From contig JAGXSC010000068.1 of NCBI GenBank assembly GCA_018334075.1, forward strand, positions 1-64,000: 64,000 bases of DNA, in the 5' to 3' direction. Made by a program: the position numbers and the translations under genes. Positions 1 to 7,478 of the stretch are shown here, in pieces. This DNA comes from Actinomycetota bacterium. Lineage in GTDB: Bacteria; Actinomycetota; Coriobacteriia; Anaerosomatales; UBA912. The first letter of the stretch is position 1, and each line of letters opens with the position of its first letter. Below the pieces are notes generated by a model, which saw only the letters and a program-made list of their open reading frames with translations, searched no databases and was not told where the DNA came from.

Positions 1-109
1 AAACCTGCTCGACTCGCCAGGACAGCGCCAACCCTAAAGCACTGACCATCAAAATCATCAGCATCAGCGTCCGAACTCCAAAAGACCTGACAAGTTTTGT
101 GTCACGCAT
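1..109 (-). CDS. Unknown protein, N-terminal fragment with one membrane segment
   Basis: An ATG at 107-109 opens a frame that runs off the window edge, so only about 36 residues are visible. They start MRDTKLVRSFGVRTLM and continue into a hydrophobic stretch rich in Leu, Met and Val, followed by a charged segment. This pattern fits an uncleaved signal anchor or the first helix of a membrane protein. The gene starts 34 bases after the stop of the DtxR-type regulator on the same strand, so the two may share a transcript and the product may be metal-related, but nothing visible identifies the family. No strong ribosome binding site is seen. Confidence 0.5.
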   Translation of the reverse strand, partial: MRDTKLVRSFGVRTLMLMILMVSALGLALSWRVEQV

Positions 110-143
110 GCGCTTCGCTTTCGTCTAGCTGTTGCAGATTGCG

Positions 144-791
144 CTAATATTTAACCACAAACACACTGTTGGCCACTTCCCGTCCGATGACATGAGTTAC
201 ACCATCTACCTCTATTGTGATAGGTCCAAAGAAAGGTGCTACCTCGCGGATGAGTACCTGGCTACCCGGATACATATTCATCGACCCGAGGTAGGCCAAC
301 ATGGCCTCATCCTCCTCGGTTACCCTTGAGATAAGCAGGCTGGCTCCAGGCTCATGATCCCCAAGTGGAGTAGCCTCGATCAAACTGACATGTCCCTCGG
401 CGGTGGGAATGGGATGTCCATGCGGACAGGAGTCGGGATTGTCCAAAAACTTTTCGAGCCTTTCAAGGACTCTGGAAGATAGCGCGTGCTCCAATCTGCA
501 CGCATCTTCATGAGCCTCGTCCCACGACATCCCGAGTATGTCGACGAGAAAGCGCTCGGATATCCTGTGGCGGCGTATGATGTCCAACGCCAAGACCTGA
601 CCCTGCGCGGACAGTGAAACCTTGCCGCCGCTGCGGGTAATAAGCCCCCTCGACTCAAGTCGCTTCAGTGTGGCTGTGACCGTAGGGCCGGAAACTCCCA
701 TAGCAGCCGCGATCTTTGTCGGTCGGGTCACTCCGTTTTCAGATATCTTGTATATCGCTTCCAGATACTCTTCGAGAGTCGCTGTGGACAT
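144..791 (-). CDS. DtxR/MntR-family metal-dependent transcriptional regulator
   Basis: Predicted metal-sensing repressor of 215 residues. Residues 1-60 form a winged helix-turn-helix (ATLEEYLEAIYKISE, then a recognition region around VSGPTVTATLKRLESRGL). A central His/Glu/Asp-rich dimerisation and metal-binding domain follows (RRHRISERFL, DEAHEDACRLEH). The last 70 residues resemble the FeoA/SH3-like domain of long family members. The ATG at 789-791 is preferred because GGAGG lies 5 bases upstream; an ATG 12 bases further up overlaps that ribosome binding site. A dyad at 840-857, overlapping a TAGAAT -10 hexamer, resembles DtxR-type boxes and suggests autoregulation. Whether it senses iron or manganese cannot be told from sequence alone. 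Confidence 0.9.
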   Translation of the reverse strand: MSTATLEEYLEAIYKISENGVTRPTKIAAAMGVSGPTVTATLKRLESRGLITRSGGKVSLSAQGQVLALDIIRRHRISERFLVDILGMSWDEAHEDACRLEHALSSRVLERLEKFLDNPDSCPHGHPIPTAEGHVSLIEATPLGDHEPGASLLISRVTEEDEAMLAYLGSMNMYPGSQVLIREVAPFFGPITIEVDGVTHVIGREVANSVFVVKY

Positions 792-839
792 CACAACCTC
801 CACACCTTCAGTGGGGGGAATGGCTCGGGAAATGCTTTT

Positions 840-857
840 TGTTAGGTCATTCTAACA
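840..857. promoter_or_regulatory. Dyad operator candidate for the DtxR-type regulator
   Basis: TGTTAG (840-845), six bases, then CTAACA (852-857) is a perfect 6-bp inverted repeat. It keeps the TTAG...CTAA halves typical of DtxR, IdeR and MntR operators. It lies 49 bases upstream of the regulator's start and overlaps a minus-strand TAGAAT hexamer (849-854) that could be its -10 box. No good -35 is visible at 17-18 bases. Binding by the neighbouring regulator is an inference. Confidence 0.6.
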
Positions 858-996
858 CCCCCGGAAAGCGTGCGCTATCAACCCCACGCAGAAATTCGCC
901 TAAAATAGCCGATGATCCGGATTTCAGCTCTTATAATCCGTTGGTCGCTTATTTTCTACCGCTAATCACGTATATTGAATATTTCCAAAAAACCCC

Positions 997-1025
997 TTGA
1001 CCGACGATTCGCAACAAAGTAAGGT
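997..1025 (+). promoter_or_regulatory. Promoter of the structured RNA
   Basis: TTGACC (997-1002), a 17-base spacer, then TAAGGT (1020-1025) is a good housekeeping-sigma arrangement on the plus strand. The predicted start point, about 7 bases on at 1032-1033, coincides with the first base of the closing stem of the RNA candidate. No protein-coding start follows. Confidence 0.65.
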
Positions 1026-1032
1026 GATACAT

Positions 1033-1208
1033 GCCCCAAGAGGTTGGACTCGAAGTATAGGGAAAAGCAGTGTACCAGTAGCTGCCGGCGGAGGTTCATG
1101 ATTGCGAGCACGCGTGAGTTGGCTCGAAGGATTGATCACCCAAAGGAAAGAAATGGGAAGTTGCCTAGTACTTACTCCTAGAGCGAGGTTTCTTGGGGCG
1201 TCTCTTTT
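1033..1208 (+). ncRNA. Structured non-coding RNA, 6S-like candidate
   Basis: Seen directly: GCCCCAAGA (1033-1041) pairs perfectly with TCTTGGGGC (1191-1199). Inside it, CTCG pairs with CGAG, then AAGTATAGG pairs with CCTA-G-TACTT with one bulged base. The apical part contains CGAGC/GCTCG and two side hairpins (GCAG/CTGC and CCCA/TGGG). One long rod of about 167 nt, closed end to end, with a wide central opening and starting at a promoter, is the layout of 6S RNA, the RNA-polymerase regulator. The 3' side ends in GTCTCTTTT, a weak terminator-like tail. No SRP, RNase P or tmRNA signature is present. The 6S assignment is inferred from architecture, not from conserved bases. Confidence 0.5.
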
Positions 1209-1214
1209 GCCAAG

Positions 1215-1580
1215 CTAGGGTCTGTACACGATCTTGGCCACAGGCGATTCCCACACCACTACCTCTTTGACGCTAACTCTTCGGTCCACTGTCGCCGATA
1301 GGGCCTCGAAGATCACCCTCGCCAGATTTTCCGCAGTCGGATTTAGTGTATTGAACGGCTCGACGTCATTTAGGTAAACGTGATCGTAACTCGCAAGGAC
1401 TTGCGCAAGATCGCTCTTGAGTTGCTTGAAGTCATAGACGATCCCGATTTCATCGAGCGTCTCTCCTGCCACAGTCACCTCTATGTCCCAGGTGTGGCCG
1501 TGAAGTAAGCTACACTCGCCCGGATAACCACTGAGCACATGTGCGGCGTCGAAATGGGACTTGACGGTCAGCTCGTACAA
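1215..1580 (-). CDS. queD: 6-carboxytetrahydropterin synthase (QueD family)
   Basis: A 121-residue single-domain protein of the 6-pyruvoyl-tetrahydropterin synthase fold, the usual length for QueD. It converts dihydroneopterin triphosphate to 6-carboxytetrahydropterin for queuosine and other deazapurines. Zinc ligands are visible as FDAAH near residue 14 and LHGHTW near residues 27-29; the distal DHVYLND and the PTAENLA segment match the family. It is the last gene of the isc-mnmA-rnh string, 17 bases after the RNase H gene. No queC, queE or queF lies in the window, so a queuosine role is inferred from the family. A pterin-modifying paralogue is the alternative. Confidence 0.88.
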   Translation of the reverse strand: MYELTVKSHFDAAHVLSGYPGECSLLHGHTWDIEVTVAGETLDEIGIVYDFKQLKSDLAQVLASYDHVYLNDVEPFNTLNPTAENLARVIFEALSATVDRRVSVKEVVVWESPVAKIVYRP

Positions 1581-1597
1581 GTTGCCTTCCCCTTCTG

Positions 1598-2077
1598 CTA
1601 AAACAACGTGTCGCTTACAGAAACCTCATTCGATGAAGGTGCGTTGCCAACCTCGCCCCGGGCATCTATCGCTTCGTTGACCAAAAAGTCTGCTTCTTTG
1701 TTCTGCTCGCGAGGTATATAGATCACGCGAAAAGATTCGAACTTCTGTAACAAAGCACGCGCCTTTTGGTGCAGCGGCTTGAGATTAGCATGCTTGACTC
1801 GATACTCTCCGTTGATCTGCTTGACCACAAGTTCACTGTCGGCACAAGCAGTAATCTGCGTGACGCCTGCGAAATGGGCCACCTCAAGTCCCCAGATCAG
1901 AGCCTCATACTCGGCGATATTGTTGGTGGCCTCGCCGAGGTAGCGGCCGCCAGAGTACTCTATAGAACCGTCATCGGCAAAGAGAACGAAGCCAACGCCG
2001 GCAGGTCCCGGATTACCCCTGGCTCCGCCGTCCGATTTGAGGAGAGCCTTATGCAACTGGTTCTCCGTCTCCGGCAT
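1598..2077 (-). CDS. rnhA: Ribonuclease HI family protein
   Basis: Hydrolyses the RNA strand of RNA-DNA hybrids. The protein is about 159 residues. Acidic active-site residues appear in order: LKSDGGARGNPG (Asp), NIAEYEALIWGL (Glu), CADSELVVKQ (Asp), then REQNKEADFLVNEA (terminal Asp). This is the bacterial/archaeal-like class without the basic protrusion of E. coli RNase HI. The ATG at 2075-2077 overlaps the upstream zinc-ribbon gene by 29 bases. A TTG at 2054-2056 has a better-spaced GGAG and overlaps the upstream stop by only a few bases, so it may be the true start, seven residues later. Further upstream extension is not supported. Confidence 0.88.
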   Translation of the reverse strand: MPETENQLHKALLKSDGGARGNPGPAGVGFVLFADDGSIEYSGGRYLGEATNNIAEYEALIWGLEVAHFAGVTQITACADSELVVKQINGEYRVKHANLKPLHQKARALLQKFESFRVIYIPREQNKEADFLVNEAIDARGEVGNAPSSNEVSVSDTLF

Positions 2078-2789
2078 CGATAACGACCAGCATCCGGCGG
2101 CAAGCCGGGCAGACTCCGACCGCGGAGCCCGCCAGTAGTACCCGAACGGCATCAGCGGGCAGTGACATCCTGCAAGCAGTGCACGTCTCCCCCTGCAACT
2201 GTCCGACTGCGAGTTGGTCTTTGGCCTCTTTCAGTGACTCATATTTAACGCCGAGGTCCTCCGGCAACTCGGCCAATGTTTTATCTCGCTCCTGCAGCTG
2301 CTCGGCGATATCTACCTGAAGCTCTCCGCCGACCTTCTTGAACACCTCAATTAGCTGTTCTTCCCTGGATTCAAGTTTTTGGAGAGCCTCTTGCACCTGA
2401 TCCAGCTGCTGCTTGGCCTTTTCGGCGCGCTCCATCAGGCTTACCTGCTCCATCTCAAGCTTCTCGCGGCGCCTTCTGAGGGCATCCATCTCACGGGTGA
2501 TGTTGAGCAGTTCCTTTGGATTGGTCACCTCGCCAGACATTATCTTGCGCTGCTCGGCATCTATCTTCTCTCTTAGGCCTGAGCACTCGTCATCTATCCT
2601 GGCCACCTCGCGCTCAAACCGGGAGAGCAGCTCTTTCGACTTGACCTTTAGCGACTCGACCTGCCGCTTCTTTGCTCTGGTCTGAACAACTGCGTGCATC
2701 TCAGGCATCTCATCAAGGCGCTTGCGCAATCGCATGATCCCGGAATCCAAATCCTGGAGCCTGATAAGAGTCAGGCCGATATCGTGCAT
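2049..2789 (-). CDS. Coiled-coil protein with C-terminal C4 zinc ribbon
   Basis: About 246 residues. Residues 1-190 are almost entirely charged heptad sequence (RLRKRLDEM, EKLEMEQVSLMERAEKAK), forming a long antiparallel coiled coil. The C terminus carries a four-cysteine ribbon, CTACRMSLP...CPACRRML. This matches the zf-RING_7/DUF164 family, widespread in Actinobacteria and other bacteria, whose function is not settled. The ATG at 2787-2789 sits 12 bases below the end of the Nif3-like gene. A TTG at 2802-2804 overlaps that gene's TGA as TTGA and is an equally possible, translationally coupled start. Neighbours on both sides are nucleic-acid or metal proteins. Confidence 0.85.
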   Translation of the reverse strand: MHDIGLTLIRLQDLDSGIMRLRKRLDEMPEMHAVVQTRAKKRQVESLKVKSKELLSRFEREVARIDDECSGLREKIDAEQRKIMSGEVTNPKELLNITREMDALRRRREKLEMEQVSLMERAEKAKQQLDQVQEALQKLESREEQLIEVFKKVGGELQVDIAEQLQERDKTLAELPEDLGVKYESLKEAKDQLAVGQLQGETCTACRMSLPADAVRVLLAGSAVGVCPACRRMLVVIDAGDGEPVA

Positions 2790-2800
2790 ATCTCTTCTTG

Positions 2801-3916
2801 TCAAAACGTCCACCACTTTCGTTCGGGCCTGCCCACCGTGACGCGCTCCCGCGAAAGCCCGGGGGTGTTTCGAATCGCGTCTGCCAAGACGTGCACCAAA
2901 GGCCACTCGCTAATATCGTGACCGATCTCTATCACACAAAGATGTTGGGCTACAGCGTCCAACGCGTCATGATACCGTACTTCGCCCGCTATGAGCACGT
3001 CGGCATCGGCGGCGAGCGCGTCGGGAATCAACGATCCCGCCGAGCCACTCGCCGTGGCGACCTTCGACACTCTCGCCAAAGGATCGCCCCAGATGCGAGG
3101 CGCGCAATCCAACTTCGATGCTACCTGCTCGGCCAGGGACGCGAGTGTAGTGGAGGGAATAGTGCACACTCTGCCTAGGCGTGCCGCGCTCCTTGGGATT
3201 CGCATCTCAGTCAAAGTCACCAGCGGCTCCTCGTACGGGTGCGACGTCCTTATCGCCGAGACGACCCCGTCAACGGCAGCTGGAGCGCAAACGGCTTCGA
3301 TCCGCTGCTCGGGAACAGAGCTCTCCTGACCGGAGGCGCCGATATACGGGTTCGACTCCGCCATCGGCATAAATCTGCCTGTGCCGTCGACAGAAAACGA
3401 GCAGCCCTGGTAGGCTCCTATGCGCCCCGCGCCAGCTTTGGCCATTGCCTCTCTGAGGCTCACGGCCGACTCGGCGGGGACATACACCGTCACCATCACC
3501 ATCGGCATATATGAACGTTCGAGTGGTTCGCCTGACGGCACCCCGATTGCGTCCGCCAGTGCCGATGCTCCCTTTGGTGCGCGATCCAGATTCGTGTGCG
3601 CGGCGATTATCGAGATGTTGGCCTCTATCGCGGCTCGGACGATTTCGTAAGATCGCCCACCAGAAATCGGCATCTCCGGCTGCAAAAGCAAGGGGTGATG
3701 AGTCGCAAGCACATTCGCGCCCGCTGATATAGCCTGCTCAAGGGCGCTAACCGAGGGATCCAGGCACACATGAACGCCGCTTGCCGGCGCGTCTGGATCG
3801 CCACACAACAACCCCACCTTGTCCCAGGACTCGGCCCAATGCGAGGGAAACGCGTCCTCGATAGCGCGAAGAACGTCAACTACCCTCGGCTGATGTCGAG
3901 CATCACCTTTCGCCAC
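2801..3916 (-). CDS. Nif3-like dinuclear metal centre protein
   Basis: 371 residues, the long form of the NIF3/YqfO family (also annotated as GTP cyclohydrolase I type 2-like). Metal-binding motifs are visible: VLATHHPLLL near the N-terminal third, AAHTNLDRAPKG, and IEIGHDISEW near the C terminus. Between them is an inserted PII/CutA-like segment of about 100 residues (MVMVTVYVPAES...TSHPYEEP), as in YqfO. A GTG at 3914-3916 is chosen because GGAGGAGGAAA lies directly upstream; it lies inside the end of the PHP gene, a 37-base overlap. The cellular role of the family is unclear. Confidence 0.88.
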   Translation of the reverse strand: MAKGDARHQPRVVDVLRAIEDAFPSHWAESWDKVGLLCGDPDAPASGVHVCLDPSVSALEQAISAGANVLATHHPLLLQPEMPISGGRSYEIVRAAIEANISIIAAHTNLDRAPKGASALADAIGVPSGEPLERSYMPMVMVTVYVPAESAVSLREAMAKAGAGRIGAYQGCSFSVDGTGRFMPMAESNPYIGASGQESSVPEQRIEAVCAPAAVDGVVSAIRTSHPYEEPLVTLTEMRIPRSAARLGRVCTIPSTTLASLAEQVASKLDCAPRIWGDPLARVSKVATASGSAGSLIPDALAADADVLIAGEVRYHDALDAVAQHLCVIEIGHDISEWPLVHVLADAIRNTPGLSRERVTVGRPERKWWTF

Positions 3917-4701
3917 TTTCCTCCTCCATTCGGACAAACCGCGTAAGTGTAACCTGCGTCGGTCAAAGCGGCATACGCCTGCGAGAGCCCGTACCCTACC
4001 TCGGCGGGTTCATGAGCATCTGATCCCACGGTGGCCTCGACACCGGCACTGAAAAACGCCGAGAGCATCGGTGGAGCGGGATATATCTCCCCCACCGGTT
4101 TGCGAATTCCTGCCGTGCTTACCTCTATCGCCGTCCCGCCGAGAGCCGCACATGAAGCGGCGCTCTCATACCAGGCGTCGGCATCCCGAGTCGGCCTGTG
4201 CCCAAACTTTTTCGGCAGATCGGGATGCGCCATGCAGTCGAACAAACCGCTCGAGGCCGCGGCGCACCACTGGGAGAAGTAACGCTCGTAGACGTCATCG
4301 ACTGCAACCTCACCCCAACGCTCAAGCTCATGCGGACTGTCAAAGGCCCAACCGCCGAGAAAGTGCACGGAGCCCAAAAGGTAGGCGAGGCCAAGTCCGC
4401 GGGCTCGATCGATCATCTCCAGCATGTACTCCTGCCGATCTTCAAGCCAATCCACTTCAGCGCCGAGAACCACCTGTATCTCCCTGTAGCTTTCGGCAAG
4501 CGCAAGAACCTCGCTCGCGTACTCTTCGAGCTCACCAGGCGGAAGGCTTAGTCGGCGATCCGGGTCAAGGTCATCGGGAAGCGGAAGATGCTCGGTAAAC
4601 ACAAGCGTTGCAATACCCTTCTCGATGGCCGCCTCAACGTACTCGACAGCGGAGCCTTTCGCGTGACCGCAGCGCGCGGTGTGGACGTGGCAATCGATCA
4701 T
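3880..4701 (-). CDS. PHP-domain phosphoesterase, histidinol-phosphatase (HisJ-type) family
   Basis: 273 residues of a polymerase-and-histidinol-phosphatase (PHP) fold. Metal ligands are clear: MIDCHVHTARCGH at the start (HxH), FTEHLP, GAEVDW, GSVHFLGG, MAHPDLPKKFG and GSDAHEP at the end. The family includes histidinol-phosphatase (histidine biosynthesis) but also other phosphoesterases; no his genes are nearby, so the substrate is uncertain. The ATG at 4699-4701 overlaps the mnmA stop as ATGA, the commonest coupling in this window. An in-frame ATG at 4708-4710 is the alternative. Confidence 0.85.
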   Translation of the reverse strand: MIDCHVHTARCGHAKGSAVEYVEAAIEKGIATLVFTEHLPLPDDLDPDRRLSLPPGELEEYASEVLALAESYREIQVVLGAEVDWLEDRQEYMLEMIDRARGLGLAYLLGSVHFLGGWAFDSPHELERWGEVAVDDVYERYFSQWCAAASSGLFDCMAHPDLPKKFGHRPTRDADAWYESAASCAALGGTAIEVSTAGIRKPVGEIYPAPPMLSAFFSAGVEATVGSDAHEPAEVGYGLSQAYAALTDAGYTYAVCPNGGGKWRKVMLDISRG

Positions 4702-5747
4702 CTCTCGCATTCGGCAACTCCTCCGGCAACGACTCGGTTGCGCTGATAGCAAACAACGGCTTGACCTGGTGCAACCACCGGCACAGGTTCGTCGAAGACG
4801 ACGGTGATTCCCGATCCGGTGACACTCGCCACAGCTGGCACAGGTTGCGCCCTGTAACGCGTTTGCACTTCAACATTGGCAGAACCGGCTGCAAGACGCC
4901 AGAGCGTGTTTACCAGCCGCACTTCTCGGCGTAGCATATCTTTTTTTGTGCCGACCACCAGGCAGTTGGCATCGGGGTCGATCCGGTTGACATAGAGCGG
5001 ATATGCCGAGGAAACCCCAAGGCCCTTGCGCTGGCCCAAGGTGTAAAGTCCAATCCCTCGGTGTGTGCCGATCTGTCTGCCTGAGGTGTCCAGGATAGGT
5101 CCGGGTTTCACGGCCTCTGGAGCAAAACCCTTGATGAAGCTTCCGGTTCCTTGCTTAGGGACGAAACATATCTCTTGAGAGTCCGCACGGGTAGCGGCTG
5201 GCAGGCCGAGTGCGGCGGCTTTCGCCCTGACCTCGGATTTGAGTAGGCGCCCCAAGGGAAACATGACACGATCTATAGCCGGGCGATCGAGGCGATAGAG
5301 GAAATAGGACTGGTCTTTGGTCGCATCCGCTCCTCGTTCGACCAGCGGCAGGCCATCGGTGTCCCGAACTATTCCGGCGTAGTGGCCAGTCGCCAAAGCA
5401 TCCGCGCCCTGAGCCGTCACACGGGCCAAAAGATCCGAAAACTTCACGCGATCGTTGCACTCGATGCACGGATTCGGCGTTTTCCCCTCGGCGTAGGCGC
5501 TGATAAAGGGCTTGATGACGCGCTCCTGAAATACGTCGCGGAAGTTCAATGTGTAGTGCGGAATCTCCAGCGCGTCGCAAACGCGCCTAGCCGAGCGGAC
5601 AGCGTCCAGGCCGCAACATTGACCGACATCGTCACCCTCCGGCAGCAGCTGCATTGTGACCCCTGTGACATCATGGCCGGCCTCGACAAGTAACGCGGCG
5701 GCCACCGAAGAATCGACGCCGCCGCTCATCGCCACAAAAACCCGCAT
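4698..5747 (-). CDS. mnmA: tRNA-specific 2-thiouridylase MnmA
   Basis: Adds sulfur to C2 of the wobble uridine in tRNAs for Lys, Glu and Gln, using ATP activation and a persulfide sulfur source. The 349-residue protein begins with the PP-loop AMSGGVDSSVAA. The two catalytic cysteines are in TPNPCIECNDRVKF and DSQEICFVP, and the GHYAG tRNA/ATP-site motif is present. The C terminus is the usual beta-barrel. The ATG at 5745-5747 lies two bases beyond the iscU stop. Directly downstream of iscS and iscU, it can be supplied with cysteine-derived sulfur by the same operon. No tusABCDE relay genes are visible. Confidence 0.96.
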   Translation of the reverse strand: MRVFVAMSGGVDSSVAAALLVEAGHDVTGVTMQLLPEGDDVGQCCGLDAVRSARRVCDALEIPHYTLNFRDVFQERVIKPFISAYAEGKTPNPCIECNDRVKFSDLLARVTAQGADALATGHYAGIVRDTDGLPLVERGADATKDQSYFLYRLDRPAIDRVMFPLGRLLKSEVRAKAAALGLPAATRADSQEICFVPKQGTGSFIKGFAPEAVKPGPILDTSGRQIGTHRGIGLYTLGQRKGLGVSSAYPLYVNRIDPDANCLVVGTKKDMLRREVRLVNTLWRLAAGSANVEVQTRYRAQPVPAVASVTGSGITVVFDEPVPVVAPGQAVVCYQRNRVVAGGVAECER

Positions 5748-5749
5748 GA

Positions 5750-6217
5750 TCAGGCCTTGTCTCCTACCTCGCAAGCATCCTCGTCCACATGGCCGTGCGG
5801 ATCGAAATCAGGATCGTCGTGCTCAAGTCCTCCGGATATGGGCATCCGGCCGTTTCGCGTCAAGTAATCATCGACCGCCGATTTCAGGCCGTCGGTGGCA
5901 AGCACACTACAGTGCATCTTGGCGGGTGGCAATCCGCCCAGCTCATCGGCAACCTGCTTCTTCGTGATCGCGACCGCCTGCTCCAACGTCATGCCGCGCG
6001 CCATCTCGGTAACTATCGAAGATGTGGCGATAGCCGCACCGCACCCTAAGGTCTGAAACCGAATGTCGTCAATCGTGTCTTTTTCGACCTTTATCGTGAT
6101 CTTCATCATGTCGCCACATACAGGATTGCCGACCTCGCCAACCCCGTCCGGATCATCGAGTACCCCGACATTGCGGGGATTGTTGAAGTGGTCCATCACT
6201 TTGTCGCTGTATAGCAC
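5750..6217 (-). CDS. iscU: Iron-sulfur cluster scaffold IscU/NifU-like
   Basis: Assembles Fe-S clusters from iron and IscS-derived sulfur. About 155 residues, with the three scaffold cysteines in GNPVCGDMM, TLGCGAAIATSS and MHCSVLA, and the Asp after the first. The C terminus carries a 25-residue acidic, His-containing tail (HDDPDFDPHGHVDED) beyond the core domain, possibly metal-binding. GTG at 6215-6217 is the preferred start: GGAG sits 7 bases upstream and the protein then opens VLYSDKVMDHFNNPRN as family members do. An ATG 24 bases earlier is possible. It lies 48 bases after iscS. Confidence 0.93.
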   Translation of the reverse strand: MLYSDKVMDHFNNPRNVGVLDDPDGVGEVGNPVCGDMMKITIKVEKDTIDDIRFQTLGCGAAIATSSIVTEMARGMTLEQAVAITKKQVADELGGLPPAKMHCSVLATDGLKSAVDDYLTRNGRMPISGGLEHDDPDFDPHGHVDEDACEVGDKA

Positions 6218-6265
6218 CGCATTTCTCCAATCGCTCGCCAAAAGGGCGAATCACACTGCCTGACC

Positions 6266-7474
6266 TTACGCTGAACCAAACATCTTCGCATAAACCGGAG
6301 ACATCGCGCGAAGACGCTCCACTATGGGCGGAAGCGTCTGGAGGAAGTACTCCACGTCTTCTTCGCTCGAATACCTACCGAGTGAAACACGCAATGAGCC
6401 ATGGGCTACCTCGGGCGGACAGCCTATGGATAGCAACACGTGACTTGGCTCCAGCGAGCCGCTGCTACACGCGGATCCGGTGGAAACCGCGATGCCTTTA
6501 CCGTCAAGCTGCAACAGCATCGCTTCTCCTTCAACGCCCTTTATCAACAAGCTGACGATGTTGGGCAGCCTCTCTAGCGCCGAGGAGGTCATCTCCGTGT
6601 TCTCGATTCCGTTGAGCACGCCTTGTGCCAGTCGGTCCCGCAGCGCACTAAGTCTTTTCGCCTCGGCCGGCAGATCCTCGATCATGAGCTGCAAGGCGGT
6701 GGCAAATCCAACCGCGCCTGCAACATTTTGGGTGCCACTACGCTTTTTATACTCCTGGCCGCCACCTTTCAGCAGCGGTTCGAAAGGAGTACCCCTTTTC
6801 AGGTACATGACGCCAATCCCCTTGGGAGCGTAGATTTTGTGCCCGGAAAAACTGGCGGCATCGATGCCCATATCGGCAACATCAAAGGGAACCTTCCCCA
6901 GAGTCTGCGCCGCATCGGTGTGCATATAGGCCCCGCGTTCATGAGCGGCAGCCGCTAACTCACGGATGGGCTGCACGGTTCCTATCTCGTTGTTGCCGTG
7001 CATCACGGAGACCAAAGCCGTGTCATCGCGCAGAGCGGCCTGGAGATCATCGAGTGCTATCACACCATCGATGCGTGGCCGAAGGTAGGTAACCTCGAAT
7101 CCGCGCTTCTCAAGCGTATGCGCCGGCTCTAAAACCGCGTGGTGCTCAAAGGCAGAGACGATAACGTGCTTGCGGTCAGGCTTGGCGCGGGCCGCGATAC
7201 CGAGCAGAAGAGCGTTGTCAGACTCGGTTCCCGAACCTGTGAAGATGACTTCATTTGCACTGGCCGCGCCGATGAGGTGCGCGACCTTCTCACGTGCCTC
7301 CTCCATCGCACGATACGCTTGGCGACCGAGCGCATACATGGAGTTCGGATTCCCGAATCGCTCCGACAGATACGGGAGCATAGTCTCGAGCACGCGGGAG
7401 TCAACCGGAGTGGTCGCCGCGTAGTCCATATAGACAAATCGCTGAGTGTCTGAGTCCTTCAAGGCCGCTTCCAT
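6266..7474 (-). CDS. iscS: Cysteine desulfurase (NifS/IscS family)
   Basis: PLP enzyme of about 402 residues that converts L-cysteine to alanine and passes the sulfur, as persulfide, to IscU and MnmA. The PLP lysine is in SFSGHKIYAPKG and the active-site cysteine loop is STGSACSSG, the short-loop NifS/IscS type. HGNNEIGTVQPI and YMDYAATTPVD are also diagnostic. The ATG at 7472-7474 lies four bases after the stop of the Rrf2 regulator gene, indicating one operon under that regulator. Confidence 0.95.
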   Translation of the reverse strand: MEAALKDSDTQRFVYMDYAATTPVDSRVLETMLPYLSERFGNPNSMYALGRQAYRAMEEAREKVAHLIGAASANEVIFTGSGTESDNALLLGIAARAKPDRKHVIVSAFEHHAVLEPAHTLEKRGFEVTYLRPRIDGVIALDDLQAALRDDTALVSVMHGNNEIGTVQPIRELAAAAHERGAYMHTDAAQTLGKVPFDVADMGIDAASFSGHKIYAPKGIGVMYLKRGTPFEPLLKGGGQEYKKRSGTQNVAGAVGFATALQLMIEDLPAEAKRLSALRDRLAQGVLNGIENTEMTSSALERLPNIVSLLIKGVEGEAMLLQLDGKGIAVSTGSACSSGSLEPSHVLLSIGCPPEVAHGSLRVSLGRYSSEEDVEYFLQTLPPIVERLRAMSPVYAKMFGSA

Positions 7475-7478
7475 TGAT

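Larger units (their letters stand above)
804..1032. other. Intergenic spacer holding divergent control signals
   Basis: No coding frame is convincing here. Besides the dyad at 840-857, the spacer holds the plus-strand promoter at 997-1025. An isolated plus-strand TATAAT at 932-937 has no recognisable -35 at the right distance. Confidence 0.5.

Noticed and set aside
932-937. Perfect plus-strand TATAAT
   Set aside because: No -35 element at 16-18 bases and no following gene or structured RNA at the right distance.
1033-1208. SRP RNA, RNase P RNA or tmRNA
   Set aside because: None of their diagnostic blocks (GGAAG tetraloop helix, GAGGAAAGTCC, tRNA-like CCA end) is present.
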